Source: Phocoena phocoena (taxonomy: Eukaryota > Chordata > Mammalia > Artiodactyla > Phocoenidae). From it: a stretch of DNA of 64,000 nucleotides. Below, in pieces: positions 13,196 through 34,830 of the stretch; the first letter of the stretch is position 1; each line of letters starts with the position of its first letter. Position numbers and translations under genes: made by a program. The stretch is taken from positions 3,659,001-3,723,000 of the forward strand of contig NC_089230.1 of NCBI RefSeq assembly GCF_963924675.1, written 5' to 3'. The notes beneath the pieces were generated by a model, which had not been told where the DNA came from, did not search any database, and saw only the letters and a program-made list of their open reading frames with translations.

Positions 13196-15186
13196 TGACA
13201 TGCCCTTAACATTGACTATTACGTCTTGTATGTACTTGACGTTGTAGCCACAACTGTGCTTGAAAATATTAGGTAATTTTCTTATTTTCTATTTTGAAAA
13301 TGAAGCAACCAGAGACCAGATATGTATGAAAGTCATTGCCATGTGCCTTTCAAAATCAGATGAGTGACTCACTTTTACATTAGACATACATACAGTTTTA
13401 TTTTCACAAATATCTCACATTTAGTAATGAGTATGTTCTTTAAACTTTTTAAATAACAGAGCCTGCCAAGTGATTTTAGGGCCCCAGAAATGAATTATTA
13501 GATCAGTTTAAATCTCATTTATAAAAGGGGACTTGCTAGTGACATAAAAGATGGAGAGGAGGAGAAATAAAGTGCACCAAAAAGAGAAACAGAAATTGTA
13601 AACTAATTTATTCCTTCACTGAAAATGTCCTTCAATACTCTTTCCCTAACCACAGTCAAACCACAGTTAACCACAACTAAAATGAATGTCACATTCGGAA
13701 ACCAGCTCTGGACTCAAGGCAAAGGGTAGCTTAGTTTTTCCCTGAAACAACTAGCTGTCCCCTTTTGACAAAAACTGAAGAGAACATCCATAGAAATCAG
13801 AGCACTATTCTTGAATTACAGCATCTTTCTTAACGGAGGAAAACGTATAGTCTTACCTAAGGACCACTTAACAAACATTATACAAGATCAAATGTTTTTT
13901 AAGTTATGAAATCAAGTTAAAGTATCCTTTTAAATGTTAAATGACAAATATATGAGTTAGTAGTAGCTTTTATAATTTTTATTTCCATGTATTTCATGTT
14001 GGAATTGCCTTCCTCAAACATGTATTTTAAAAATCAACTAAGTGCAGAATTTTATCCTTGAAAGCTTTCGGAAATATATGAATGAAAATGTTTATTCTCT
14101 TAATCTCAGGGAATATTTGTACCCTTCAAAGACATTCCTTTGCCACCGTTCTTCCGAAGTCTTTCCTTAATTTAGATTTAGGTGCACATCAAAGAAAGGG
14201 TACGTTAAACACCTGACCAATTCTTTAAACAATTCAGAAACAGAGCTAGAAAAGATGTACACTTTCACACGGCTACGGCTCTGTACTTTGTTCGTGTGGT
14301 TTCCTTTATTCTTAGACCGTAATGCAGTTTCCTGTAGCATTTTGTCAACGTGACGCCAGTGATGTGTCTTTACCTGCAGTAGTAAATGTACGAGGGCCTC
14401 GTTCTGCTAGGTATGTGTTTTATGTTTCAGCCGAAGAACTTGAAATGTAGGGAAACTACGTTCTAGCGTGAAATCACTGATGTCTTCACTTGATTTAAAG
14501 TAATACAGAGTTGCCCGTGTTAGGAGGTCAGAGTCATCAACTCTGGGACTCACACAAGGATTCTGTTAGGCAAAGAAATTTTAAGTTAGAATAAGTTTTT
14601 AATAACAGCACATCCCTCTGTGAGACACATTTGCTCAAGACTGATTCTGCATTGACAGATCATTTCGTTTTCTCTCTTCTTAATGGTGTTTTTCAAAGAG
14701 CAACACAGGGTTCCACAAAAATAAGAATTGAGAACTTAAAGTTTACTGAGTGAGATCATCACTATAGCATGATGATGTTTATATTAAAGAGTTATTATTT
14801 GTGTCTTTGGAAACAGTAAGATTCTAAAATCTTATCTATGATTTTGGTTCTGCACCTGTTCAAATAATATTCTCAGAATCTACAGCATCCTTAGTCCAGT
14901 TTAATGTCTAATAAATTCACCAAAATAGGTCATATTATGAGAGAAGTGCAGTAGTTTTTATAGACATGATTTCAGTTACTCAGTACAGTGAATTAAAAGT
15001 CCTTGAAGCTAAGTTTTAAAACAAGAAAAAAAAAATCATTAAAATGATAATTTAAGGGAAAACGGATTTAACCTAGTCTCTTTTCACATGCTATGTATGA
15101 CCTAATTTTAAAATAAAGGGATTAAAATAAGGCTAGATGACAGTTTCTAAGGAAAACATCCACTTGTATACCCCCAAGCGCTTGCT

Positions 15187-16320
15187 TTTTTTTTTTTTTT
15201 TTACATCTTTATTGGAGTATAATTGCTTTACAATGGTGTGTTAGTTTCTGCTTTATAACAAAGTGAATCAGTTATACATATACATATGTTCCCATATCTC
15301 TTCCCTCTTACGTCTCCCTCCCTCCCACCCTCCCTATCCCACCCCTCCAGGCGGTCACAAAGCACCGAGCTGATCTCCCTGTGCTATGCGGCTGCTTCCC
15401 ACTAGCTATCTACCTTACGTTTGGTAGTGTATATATGTCCATGCCTCTCTCTCGCTTTGTCACAGCTTACCCTTGCCCCTCCCCATATCCTCAAGTCCAT
15501 TCTCTAGTAGGTCTGTGTCTTTATTTCTGTCTTACTCCTAGGTTCTTCATGACATTTTTTTTTTCTTAAATTCCATATATATGTGTTAGCGTACGGTATT
15601 TGTCTTTCTCTTTCTGACTTACTCACTCTGTATGACAGACTCTAGGTCTATCGACCTCATTACAAATAGCTCAATTTCGTTTCTTTTTATGGCTGCGTAA
15701 TATTCCATTGTATATACGTGCCACATCTTCTTTATCCATTCATCCAATGATGGACACTTAGGTAGCTTCCATGTCCTGGCTATTGTAAATAGAGCTGCAA
15801 TGAACATTTTGGTACATGACTCTTTTTGAATTATGGTTTTCTCAGGTTATATGCCCAGTAGTGGGATTGCTGGGTCATATGGTAGTTCTGTTTGTAGTTT
15901 TTTAAGGAACCTCCATACTGTTCTCCACAGTGGCTGTATCAATTTACATTCCCACCAACAGTGCAAGAGGGTTCCCTTTTCTCCACACCCTCTCCAGCAT
16001 TTATTGTTTCTAGATTTTTTGATGATGGCCATTCTGACCTGTGTGAGGTGATATCTCACTGTAGTTTTGAGTTGCATTTCTCTAATGATTAATGAAGTTG
16101 AGCATCCTTTCATGTGTTTGTTGGCAGTCTGTATATCTTCTTTGGAGAAATGTTTATTTAGGTCTTCTGCCCATTTTTGGATTGAGTTGTCTGTTTTTTG
16201 ATATTGAGCTGCATGAGCTGCTTGTAAATTTTGGAGATTAATCCTTGGTCAGGTGCCTCATTTGCAAATATTTTCTCCCATTCTGAGGGCTGTCTTTTGG
16301 TCTTGTTTATGGTTTCCTTT
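15187..16320 (-). mobile_element. Fairly young 5'-truncated L1, antisense
   Basis: A T run is followed by the antisense L1 3' end (CATCTTTATTGGAGTATAAT). The minus strand then encodes L1 ORF2p C-terminal pieces: [18 protein letters not shown] in a frame at 15847-16113 and YTMEYYAAIKRNEIE at 15619-15807. The two pieces are in different segments separated by a frame change. It is truncated and inactive, but the least diverged L1 in the window. Confidence 0.93.
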
Positions 16321-17849
16321 TTATTTAACCACTTGGCGCCACTTTACTGACCTGCTCTAACAGTTACAGTTAAGACGCTTCCTGATAGAAGTCTGGTCTT
16401 TGATCAGCTCTTTCTATATGCACACTCTAAGATAAGCAGGACGTGCATTTGTTTTCTTTTTTTTCTGTTGTTTTGGTGACAATCTTGTGCTGGGTCCCCA
16501 GAGCCTAACGGCATAGGTTTTCTTAGATTAGTAGAAATGTTGGCTTCAAATTCATTTTTCTATTTCTGTGCAATTCAATATTTAAATGGTTCAAATTTCA
16601 AATGTATTTTTCCGTGTGAACAACGGCTTCTTAGCTCCCCCTCTGGGCTACTCCCATGTGCTGGGCGGCCTCCTTTTGGCCCCCAGATCCACTAAGCTTG
16701 TCTTCCACTTTGACCCCCAGGGGCAAGTCACTCAGCTCCCTTGCCCTCCCTCCAGCTTCCATCTGGATTCAGCCATGGGTGGCATTGACAAGAGATCAGA
16801 GGGCAGGAGGAGAGAAGAGTTGGTGTGTTCGTTCCCCTCGCTTCTTCCTTGTGGGTCCCCGGTTTAACAGCGCATCTGGAGGCAAGACCTCAGGCCCTTG
16901 CTAGCTGTCCTTCGTCCCTCCAGGCCCAGGGTGGGAACCTGCCCACTATCACTGGCCTCGGTGCCTTACTATTCCTTGGTTTCCCTCCAGGCCATGTGAA
17001 TAGTCCCTTCAGTCAATCCTCCAATTCTCCTGGGTATGTCGTCTGTTTCAGGTCAGGATCCTGGCTGATATAACCTTGTATTGAAGTAGGTATTAAAGTT
17101 ACTGTGTTTTACGACTGGGCTATGTTTCTAAATTTTTCTCCCACTTAAAGACTTAGTTGGTATGTGGGAGGTTGCAATGAGGTCAGAGCCTAGTAAACAG
17201 TGAGGGTAGAGAATCAGAGGTACTGAGTATTACATTTCCAGCTCACTGTGGAAATCCAGCCAGCCTTTCAGTCTTTTTGAATTCCAGTTATTCACACAGT
17301 GAGAAATTGTAATAATAATCATATGAGAATTCATTCTTTATCTTCACAGTGCTACCTGAAATCTTTTATAAAGTTGCTTATATGTTTCATCTGTGTGGTT
17401 CTACTTCTTTTCCAATAGGACATCGTATCCTCGGCTAACTAACTTTACAGAGTCTGTGGCATGGGATGAGGGGGCAGTGGCGGAGAGCTGGGGCTTCCTT
17501 TTTGGCCACCAGTAACTCACCTGAAATCCTGCAGGCTGTGTGGTTTCTTTTCTCTCCCTTTTGTAAAGTTCAGTGATTCTGTGATCGTGGGATGTGGGAA
17601 GAGAATTTTAAAATAGGCTGGCACTGGGAAGGTGGATGTACGCACTGGCAAGAGGCGCTCACTTTCAGGTCGGAACCTCTGCTCACCTGTGACGGGTCCT
17701 GTGTTTTAAGTTGCTCTACCCGGTCTGGGATGATGCTGGGGGGAAAGACAGGGAGAGAGATGTCTCTTATTGTAACTCCTGTGGATGTTAACGTATTTCA
17801 ACTTGGCTCTGCCTCTAACAACTAGAACCCTCCTACTTTCTTTGTCTCC

Positions 17850-18200
17850 ACTACTGTCACCTTAATTCCAGCTGCCGTCCTTGCGCATCTGGACTGCTGT
17901 GTGCTCTCCTAAACGGCCTCTCAGCAGCCTCCCTCCCCCTACAACGCTACAGTTCATCCTCCTCTGGGCAGAGCTGAGGGATCTTTTTAAAAGCGTGTCA
18001 TGTCGCTCTTCTGCTCTTCAGCTGCCAGCATCTCACCGTCAGACTTGGTCCTGGCTTGTCTGGAGACTTAGCAGCGGCCTGGCACCTCCTCGCTCCTGCG
18101 TTTCTGCCAGACTGGCTTTCTCGCCGTTCCTCCAGCACACCTCACCTATTCCCATGTTAGGACTTGTATGCACACTGCCATCTCTACTGGACTCTCTCTC
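17850..18200. mobile_element. L2-like relic
   Basis: A pyrimidine-rich segment with the wording common to old L2 3' regions (for example GCTCTTCTGCTCTTCAGCTG and CTTTCTCGCCGTTCCTCCAG). Heavily diverged and family-level only. Confidence 0.4.
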
Positions 18201-18231
18201 CCATCTTCATATTTTTGCCTCTCTTAAAATA

Positions 18232-18420
18232 TTTATTTATTTATTTGTTTGTCTGTTTGCACTGGGCCTTAGTTGCGGCACGTGGGCTCCTTAGATGCGG
18301 CATGTGAACTCTTAGTTGCGGCACGCATGTGGAATCTAGTTCCCTGACCAGGGATCAAATCCGGGCCCCCTGTATTGGGAACGTGGAGTCTTATCTTCCC
18401 TGCACCACCAGGGAAGTCCC
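18232..18420 (-). mobile_element. Older CHR SINE
   Basis: Reverse-oriented tRNA-derived SINE ending CACCACCAGGGAAGTCCC. It has the older body with repeated TTAGTTGCGGCACG motifs and a (TTTA)n start. Possible short duplication C[TC]TAAAATAT. More diverged than the short young copies. Confidence 0.88.
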
Positions 18421-20681
18421 CTAAAATATATTTTGTATAGACTTGTTGAGTGAAAATCTTTATCTTATTTTCTACTTCTCCCCATTGGAACATTAGTTCT
18501 ACAAGAGCAGTGCGTATTTTGTTTATTATTTTCGCCGTGCCTGATACATACAGGCATTCAAAACTTTTTGGAATAAATGGATGTAGTCAACCGCCCCCCC
18601 CCCCCAGAAATTACCCCCGTAGCAACCATCTGTGCAAGATCATACCAACAGCACAGTTGGCATAAACTCCATCCCTTTCACAGTTGGTTATTGGAATGCA
18701 TTACAAATTAGGTCTCTGTACCATTAGGTCTATATTCCACTCAGAGAAAGAAATAAAACAATTCCCATTCAGGAAAACCATGACCATCTAGCTGATTTGT
18801 CATGGAGAGTAAAAAGTGAGTAATTTTTATTTACTAAAGGCATTTAGTACAAATTTTCTTATCTGTCTTATTTTTTACTTGTTTGGTTAACAGTAAAATA
18901 CTCTTAAATTGTTTTGTCTAAGTAATTTGATAGTGAAATCTAAAGGATAACTAGGTTATAAACTTTTCAACCCTAGTAGTAGTAATGCTGCCTACAGAAT
19001 CATATCCAGTGAGAAAGTTGGCTCCACGTGCTTTCCAGTGCCCAGTTCTATTAACATTTTTTCATAGATTTATGAGATAAGAAAGCTTTTTTGAGATAAA
19101 GCTTATTACAATATTTAGCCAAAAGAAATAAATGCTGATTTTTTTGTGTGAATGTAGATTGAATGAGATTGAATTATTTCTATCTCATGAAATAATTATT
19201 TGTTAACAAAAGAATAGGTTTTTTTTTTCATGTTCTATTTCTGTTTAAATGAATTTATCTGTTGAGCAAACAGATAATATACTTGTTGCTTTAGAAGCCC
19301 AAATCCAGAAATAAATATTCTTCTTTTAAACCACAAAGTGCTTAGGAAACTACCTCATCAAGAAACCATGGGGTTTCCTGATCATTTTAAGGGATTTGCA
19401 TCTTCACATGGCATCTGTTTTGGGGTCACAGGATGGGTACATGTAAGTCTCATGGATGTTTTTAAAGTTATCTAGGCTTCCCTGTTAGAGACATGATACC
19501 CTTTTGACATGTGTCCTTAATGAAAAGTAAAGTCGTAGAAGATACCATTTAATTAGGCTAATGGGCTAAACGAAATTGGCTGATGGGAAGTGAAAGAACC
19601 TTAAGAGTGATTGGCATCAAAGGAACCTGCTTTAGGGAACACCACTAAATCAGAGACTCTGCCCACGTGACAGACAGATGCTCTTACTATGCTGTGGGCC
19701 TGGTGGGCAGGCTCAGGACCCAGGGAGTACTGTGCCCACAGATGGGGATTGTCTGTGCACCTCCAGGAAATAAGGCGGCCTTGAGTAGCAGTGGAGTCCT
19801 CAGACGCATTAGAATTTAGGTAGGAGCTGGAATTATGGCACCTTCTCACTTGTTATGTGGTTTTGTGTCTTTCTCGATAATTTTCCTTTTGTTATGTAAT
19901 TTGCTTTGTAAACGTTAATGTCAGTAATATTAAAAGCGCTTAATAACTTGTACTTAGTGCCACCATTAAGTGTAGACTTCATTTAGGGTGACCTCATGTC
20001 ACTAGACCAGATGCGTTAAAATTATAGGGGATATGTCTGTTTGAATTCTTTTAAGCAATTTTTATCTTTCTCCAAGAGGAAATATTAAGCCAAACCATAT
20101 TTAGAATAAAAAATCAGACCTAGAACACATAGTTGTGAGTGCAAAGCCATTGAAAAGAAAACTCCTTTCAGTTGGAAAGTTGGAGCTTGTAAAGTGTTTG
20201 GAGACATCACATTTCTCTGCTGGTGGGGAGATGGGAGAGAGTTCTGGGAATCTACATCTGCTCTGGCCTTGTCTTGAGCCAGTTATACCTTGAAGAAGTC
20301 ATTTCATTTATTTGCACCTCAGATTTTCCTATATAAAATGAAAGGATTGGGACTTTTTTCTTCAAGGTTTCTTCTCACTCTAAATTTCCAAAATTCCACG
20401 GAAGTCAAAATCTGGTTTGTGGCAGTAAAATACAGCAGGGGATTTAGATGGTATCAGGGCCATGCCCACATAATATTTTATTTCAACAGTAACAGCCAGG
20501 CAGCAGGAGCACAGGATATACTCTTCGTGGAACTAGGGACAGCAGTGACTGATGTTCTTACAGTTAAAGCTACACTGTTCTTTAATTCTTTATTTTCTTG
20601 CCTGTTAGCTGTATCTGCTCTCTAACGCTATCGTTCCCCCATCGTGAAGCGATGCCCACTTTAGGCCTCACTCACTCCTGA

Positions 20682-23929
<3,248 letters not shown>

Positions 23930-24010
23930 GGTGATGAAATGAAGAAGCTGGGAATACAGCCTATTCCCATGATGGACAGAGACAAGAAGGACGAAGTCCC
24001 ACAAGGCCAG
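23930..24010 (+). CDS. PDE10A: PDE10A exon: ends with the purine-binding Gln
   Basis: This exon has 27 codons in phase 0, beginning [20 protein letters not shown] and ending DEVPQGQ. It follows a cccag acceptor and is followed by a gtatga donor. The last two codons encode the Gly-Gln pair that I recall as G725-Q726 in PDE10A2. Q726 is the invariant glutamine that hydrogen-bonds the nucleotide purine. The exon also carries PIPMMDR, part of the wall of the nucleotide pocket. As far as I can recall it, the sequence matches the human protein throughout, as expected for a strongly constrained segment. It joins the preceding exon (ending AEFWAE) in frame. Confidence 0.97.
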
Positions 24011-29040
<5,030 letters not shown>

Positions 29041-29158
29041 GAATAACCTGAGCCAGTGGGAGAAGGTGATTCGAGGGGAGGAGAGTGCCGTGTGGATCTC
29101 GAACCCGCCGGCGGCCCAGGGGACCTCGGAGAAGCTGCCCGTGAAGATCGACGACTGA
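29041..29158 (+). CDS. PDE10A: PDE10A terminal coding exon and stop
   Basis: The first base completes an AGG Arg codon begun in the previous exon. It is followed by 38 codons and TGA at 29156-29158. The protein reads [20 protein letters not shown] and then a variable tail ending LPVKIDD. The [12 protein letters not shown] block is the conserved last helix of PDE10A. The tail after WIS differs from the human ending I remember (through AASED) and is about five residues longer. It more resembles the K-[VI]-[ED]-D type endings I recall for rodent PDE10A. The acceptor (cttattccag) is strong and the frame is open, so this looks like normal tail divergence rather than damage. Confidence 0.95.
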
Positions 29159-30919
29159 TGGCCGCCCCTGAGCCCTCCCACCTGAAGATGTTCATCTTGC
29201 TTCTTTGACTTTTCTTCCTTTTAGTTTTGTGGGGGGAACCTACACCTGGTAACTGGGATGCAGACCTCTTCAAGAAGGTACCATCAAGCAAACACATCCA
29301 GCAGACGGCTCCCTGCCAGGCTCCTCTGTACTGCGTCACAGACGGTGATCAGCCAGGACCAGAAATCCGCAGCCCCGGTGACTCCTTGTGAACTGGCCTT
29401 TTCTAATGGGCTAATATAGCTGAGGCCTTAATGGAAACGGACAATTGTTCGGAAGGGGGTACTTTTCCACTGTATCTTTCCAGTGAGGGTTAAAACGGTA
29501 CTATTAGGATATTGTACTTTGGCTTTAACACCAGTGTTGCTTTGATGTTGTTGGTTATAAATAGGAACTTTTACGTGTTACTCTTGTGGATGTTCATGTG
29601 TGACCTACTTGTAATTAGCGTGAATCGTAGCAGACAGCCTCAGACACGTGGCATCGAGGTTACAGAGTAAGAAGCACCTTTCTGCAATCAGTGATGGAAA
29701 ATCGATCCTTCTTCAAAGCCTCACGAATTAAAAGTTAGGTGGACTTAAAGCGTGCTCTGTAAGCTTATACTACGGGGCTTAGATGAATAAATTTAACACT
29801 AAAGGAAGCAGATTTTCTATCCCCTTGAGACGAGACGCAGGTATACATCATACTAAATCTCAGAAATCCAAGTATCAATTCAAAAAATGTCAGAGAATAT
29901 TTTTTCTTTATTTGTTTCTTTATTGTAGTCTTGGCAAATTTCCTAAACCCTTTACATAAAGAACAAAATAAAAGCAAGGCATACAATTTTTTTTCAACGG
30001 ACAAGTCTTACGGATGTAAAATGTGAATTTTTAACAATGATTCTTTGACGTTTTCAGTCGATGTCATTGCAAAATCTTAAACTCACATTCTACAAATTAT
30101 TTAATGACAAGACCATACATTTCTCCTAAAATCGATTAAACCATAACATCTAAGCCCCCTGGAGTCTTCACCGCGAGCCGCTCATTCATCTCCTGTTTGT
30201 ACTCCCCTCATGCTCGTGCGCTCTCCACGGTCTTTCGTAAGCTCTCTGCCCTCGGCAGCTGCATCGGGGCCCATCTCTGTTCTCTTTGCTCTGCTCAAGA
30301 TCAAGTATCTACAGAGACACCTGCGTCTGCAGAGTCTCTCCTGTATCAGTGTTGGTAGGCTCATATACTCTACAATGTAAATGTTTTGAAAAAATATACA
30401 AAAGTAATAGTCTGGACCCCCTCCTACAAGGATTATAAACCAGTCACTTCTGGTGCATAGTGAATGCTTTAAAGATTTTTAGCACAATGACATGGTAACC
30501 TCCGAAGCTGTGCAAGTCCTGACCTGAAGGAATTAGAGTCTCAGAAGCGCTAGGCTGAGCCATAACAAATGGCTTATCCACGATCCTCGAAGCAGGAAAC
30601 TGGAATATTACTTTCAATGAAATAAATTTTTAAAAATATTCTTCTACATATCCAATACTATACACGTTGTTGTTCATATGAGCTTGGTTTTTGCAAAAAT
30701 GATGAAATCAGGTGTTTCTATAATATGGCTTATTTGTGTTGCAGCAGAGTTAGCTAGACATAAACATAGTTCTTATTTTAAAATTAACACTGTGTGTTCA
30801 GTTTCCTTATGGGCTTCTGAAAGTTGCCATCTTCCTTACATGGAGCTCCATTTGCTACTATAATTATACAATATGAGGTAAAACGAAATAACAAAAGAGA
30901 GCGAATACCACTGTGGCTA

Positions 30920-31010
30920 GGTACACACACACATGGATGTACGTAGCTGTGTACACATAGACATTCATGTAGGTACACACATGTATGTAGATACACACAT
31001 ATATATGTGT
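30920..31010. repeat. Irregular CA/TA/GT-rich simple repeat
   Basis: Alternating purine-pyrimidine blocks (TACACACACACATGGATGTACG, shortened here; ACACATGTATGTAG; ACACACATATATATGTGTG) ending in GAGAGAGAGG. It lies within the probable PDE10A 3' UTR. Confidence 0.8.
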
Positions 31011-32199
31011 GAGAGAGAGGCAAACACATCTTTGAAAAGTAAAAATCAGCCCCATTCTTCAAAAAGTGATTTTTCATGTTGGAAAATGTATGTGGTTTGA
31101 TATAGAGCTGACTAGAAAGAGTCCTTTCTCATGTTAATGTATTCACAGAACTGAATTCTAAAAAGTTGCATACATCCAAGCTTTCTACAGCCAAATGTAT
31201 GAAACTGGACCCATGAGATTCAACTTTAATCCCAAAAGTTACTTAGGTCATCTAACTGAACCTGGAGACTGAATTGCAAGGGGAAAGGAAATATCATTGA
31301 AGACTATTGTTTAATTAAAAGGATTTTAAAAGAGTGCATGAATTCTGCTTCTTGAAATAGACAACAGTCACGGGGGAGGAAATGCTATGGCTATTTTTGC
31401 ATTTTTAAGGTTGCTGTTCTGACATGATTATTAGAGAAAAGTATCTTATTTTGGCATACCCAGGTGTATTGCATTATGTGACCTGTACTTTGAACAGTAG
31501 TTTCCCAAAGAAACGTTTATGGAGTTATCGGTTGGTTGATTTCTTGTGAAATAGTCATAATAGAAGCAAAGTTCGAACAAAGGACTGTATTCTAATGTAA
31601 ACTGTTACTATTACTTTAACCGTGTGTAAGATTGACTTAGGAATCATAGATTTACCTAAACTGAAAGGGCCTCAGATGCAGTGATATTTAGTTAACAATC
31701 TGTTTTGGAAAACACACAGTTGAGTATTTTGTATCTCGGCAGATTTATCTAGCAGACACGCTTTTGAGTTCTGTTTCGTCTTTTCCCCCGATTTTTTCTT
31801 TAAAGGGCGGATGGTTTTTATGGCCAAAGTTTTGATGAGTTTCTCATTAAAGTGGTATTTTGTATTGGGCCAAAGTTTCCCTGTTCAGTATAAGTTTGGT
31901 AATCAGCTGTGAGTATATGTAGAATATTTGATTTGCAAAATTTTTTATTGGTTCTGCTGATTTATAATAGATACAGTTTTATCATCAAATGCAATTATTC
32001 CATTCAGAGATAGTGAATATATTTTTTAACTAGAAATTTTCTTGGAAATGCATGCTAACAACGTGAACTATTGAACTTGGGCAGCGGAATAAAATTCTAA
32101 AAAATGCAAGTATCTGATTAATTACTAGTTGTGATTTAATTAAATAGAAAATCTTAAATGCAATTAATGTGGAAAGGAATTCTAAAAAATGACCCTTTT

Positions 32200-32404
32200 T
32201 TTTTTTTTTTTTGCGGTATGCGGGCCTCTCACTGCCGCAGCCTCTCCCGCCGCGGAGCACAGGCTCCGGACGCGCAGGCGCAGCGGCCACGGCTCACGAG
32301 CCCAGCTGCTCCGTGGCATGTGGGATCTTCCCGGACCGGGGCACGAACCCGCGTCCCCTGCATCGGCAGGCGGACTCTCAACCACTGCGCCACCAGGGAA
32401 GCCC
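32200..32404 (-). mobile_element. Young CHR SINE inside the PDE10A 3' UTR
   Basis: Reverse-oriented short CHR SINE with an exact 15-bp duplication AAAAATGACCCTTTT (32185-32199 and 32405-32419). If the 3' UTR extends past 34.8 kb, this element is transcribed antisense within PDE10A mRNA. Confidence 0.95.
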
Positions 32405-34820
32405 AAAAATGACCCTTTTACTAGGGCAGGAATTGTGATCCATTTCCCAGCTTTAGTTATTTCTGAGAAGCACGTGAGAAAACAATGTTGGAAGAGAGAC
32501 CAGGTTTTGAATTAGTCACACACCGTTGTCCTCCAGCCCGACTCTTCTCTCAATGGAAAAGCATCTGTGCAGACAATCACCGTACTGCTCGGGGTGACTT
32601 GTTCTCACAGCGGCAGAAGCAGAGCTGATTCAGAACTAGACCCGCTCAGTGTAGGTTTCCTCTCTTTAGCGTGCTTTTATGCAGTCAACCTCAGTGAATT
32701 TTGCTTTCTCTGTTTGTACATGATACTCATAGACGCATAAATCCTTAGCTTCCGGGATTGCTTAATAGATTTAGCTTTGAGTGTTATGTTGCTGGTCTTT
32801 TAACCCAGAGTAGGGTTTGAGTTTTAATAGGACTAAGTGATTCACCACGCCTCGGCCTGTGCCTTTATTTTAAACTCTGTAATCTTACCTCTTCATTCGT
32901 ATATTCATTGTTTTGCCTTCTTGCTTAACTATAATTAAAAACATTTCAAGGGACACATCCATGGTTAATTTTATCAAGTGGAATGAGTTAGGATCATTCT
33001 CTCCTTATCAGCTTTCTATCCCTTATTTTATTTCATTCACAGTCACCCTTGTGACCATAACCGATGAACTGTTCAGATTCAGTCTTTTTTGCAAGAACTT
33101 CCAAGAACTGTGACACTGATTATGATGTGATTTTGTCGGTTTTTTCAGGTACATATGCATGATTTAGATTTTGAAGATCACTTCTATCTTTGTAGATTTC
33201 AAATGTATTTGCTTTCTACACTTGGCTGATTTTATTCAGGATTTAATTCTTTAAAAACATATTCATTTAGTCACCTTAGTGTCTCCCTTCTATTGCAAGT
33301 ATTAATCGGATTTTAAAATCACTGTAAAATGTAAATTAGCCGAGTATGCCGTCAGTGATGGTTTCCCCAGGCTTGTCTGTAGTGCATGGCTAGTATATTT
33401 TTACCTTTGCATTAAGTATTTATCCTGATACACATTTTGCCAATTCCTTTAAGCACTTAAGTTTAAATTAGTGATACCCAATGCAGTGCTTACACTTTTT
33501 GTTTTTTGTCTTTTTTTTTTTTTCTTTACTGGATATTTTAGTTGTCTGAAGCACTAGATACATTTATGTGATGATAAGAATAGAAAAAAAGGAAGAAAAC
33601 AGTTTTGATGCTGTTCTGGTTCTAAATTGAAAAGATGGGACAAAGTGAAAGACAAGAAACACGTCTGAAATCCAAAGAAGTATTACTACCTTCACCCGAA
33701 CTCTGAGCTTTTCCCTTCTCTGACTGACAGTGGAAGGTCCTGCAGAGCTGACCGCCCTGAGAGCCTGCAGCCCTGCGTGTACCTCTGCTGGGCATGGGTT
33801 AGCGTTACCCCAGGACCCGGGCCAAAACTTCCAGCCAGATCACGCTTGCCAGTTAGGGTAGTCGGTTTCCACACATCAAGTTTCAGCTAGTACTTTTGAG
33901 GAACCGTACATTCACTGAAGCTTAAGTGGAAAGGTTTTATTCCTATTGCAGGATAAGTTTTAAAAGTGTGTTATCCAGTACCCTAGTCCACCTAAAATAT
34001 CACCCTCTCCTGGGCATTGCAGCTTTTGTTTTTTCTTTAGTTCCCAGTCTTGTGCCGTATCTCAAATATACTGTGTAAGCGACATATGGGAACACTCTTC
34101 CGTGTGACCTGTTGGATGGTGGATGCCCTTTATATTCACTTAGTGTGTGCACACTGAGAGTAGACGTAGTTGTAGAAGGTGTTTCTATACCACACCCCCC
34201 ACCTGTTCACCGGAACCCACCCAGTGACCCACCGGAAAAAGTGTGCGTGCCCAGAACACTGTGAAACAGTTACCAAAATTTGTAGAAATGCAGCATCTTG
34301 ACTCTTTCTGAAAAGAAGGGGTGACTTTTTTTTTTTTTTTTTTTACAAGTCCTTATGAACAAAGGAGATCCTCTATCCCTGCCTAGCCAAGGCAACTAAG
34401 AGTTTGCTGGTGATAATCTCCTTGCTGACCAGAAGCTGCTGGAGTGGAATACAGGTTACAAGCTGTCAAAAATACAGTGCTCGTTATAAGCTGATTCGTA
34501 GAGTCGATGGATCTGTATCCAAAGTTTTAATGGGCTCACTTTTGGAAGGAGAAGGAATTTTGAGTTAACAATGTCCAACTTCATTACAGTGACTAAGTTA
34601 TAAATTTAAAAATATTTTATATGTATGACACACAAAAACTTTGTAAAAGGCACAAGTGCAATAATTTAAAGAGGTCTTAACTTTGCATTTATAAATTATA
34701 AATATTGTACATGTGTGTAATTTTTCCATGTATTCATCTGCAGTCTTTGTATTTAAAAGAAACCTTTACTGTCATGTTTGTATAATATAACAATAATCAC
34801 TGATTATAACCTAGGCAAGT

Positions 34821-34830
34821 TGTAAATAAA
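34821..34830 (+). promoter_or_regulatory. Poly(A) hexamer overlapping a Pumilio-type motif
   Basis: TGTAAATA (the RNA UGUAAAUA fits the Pumilio consensus UGUANAUA) overlaps AATAAA at 34825-34830. If this hexamer is used, Pumilio and the cleavage machinery would compete for the same bases. Motif-level evidence only. Confidence 0.35.

Noticed and set aside
15619..16113. Minus-strand L1 ORF2p-like frames as a possible active L1
   Set aside because: The element is 5'-truncated to about 1.1 kb and the frames are broken, so it cannot encode a complete ORF2 protein.
29786..30626. AATAAA hexamers at 29786, 29967 and 30621 as the main PDE10A end
   Set aside because: They may give short isoforms, but none has as clear a GT-rich downstream element as 35709-35760. 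They were not chosen as the main end, though this cannot be settled without transcript data.
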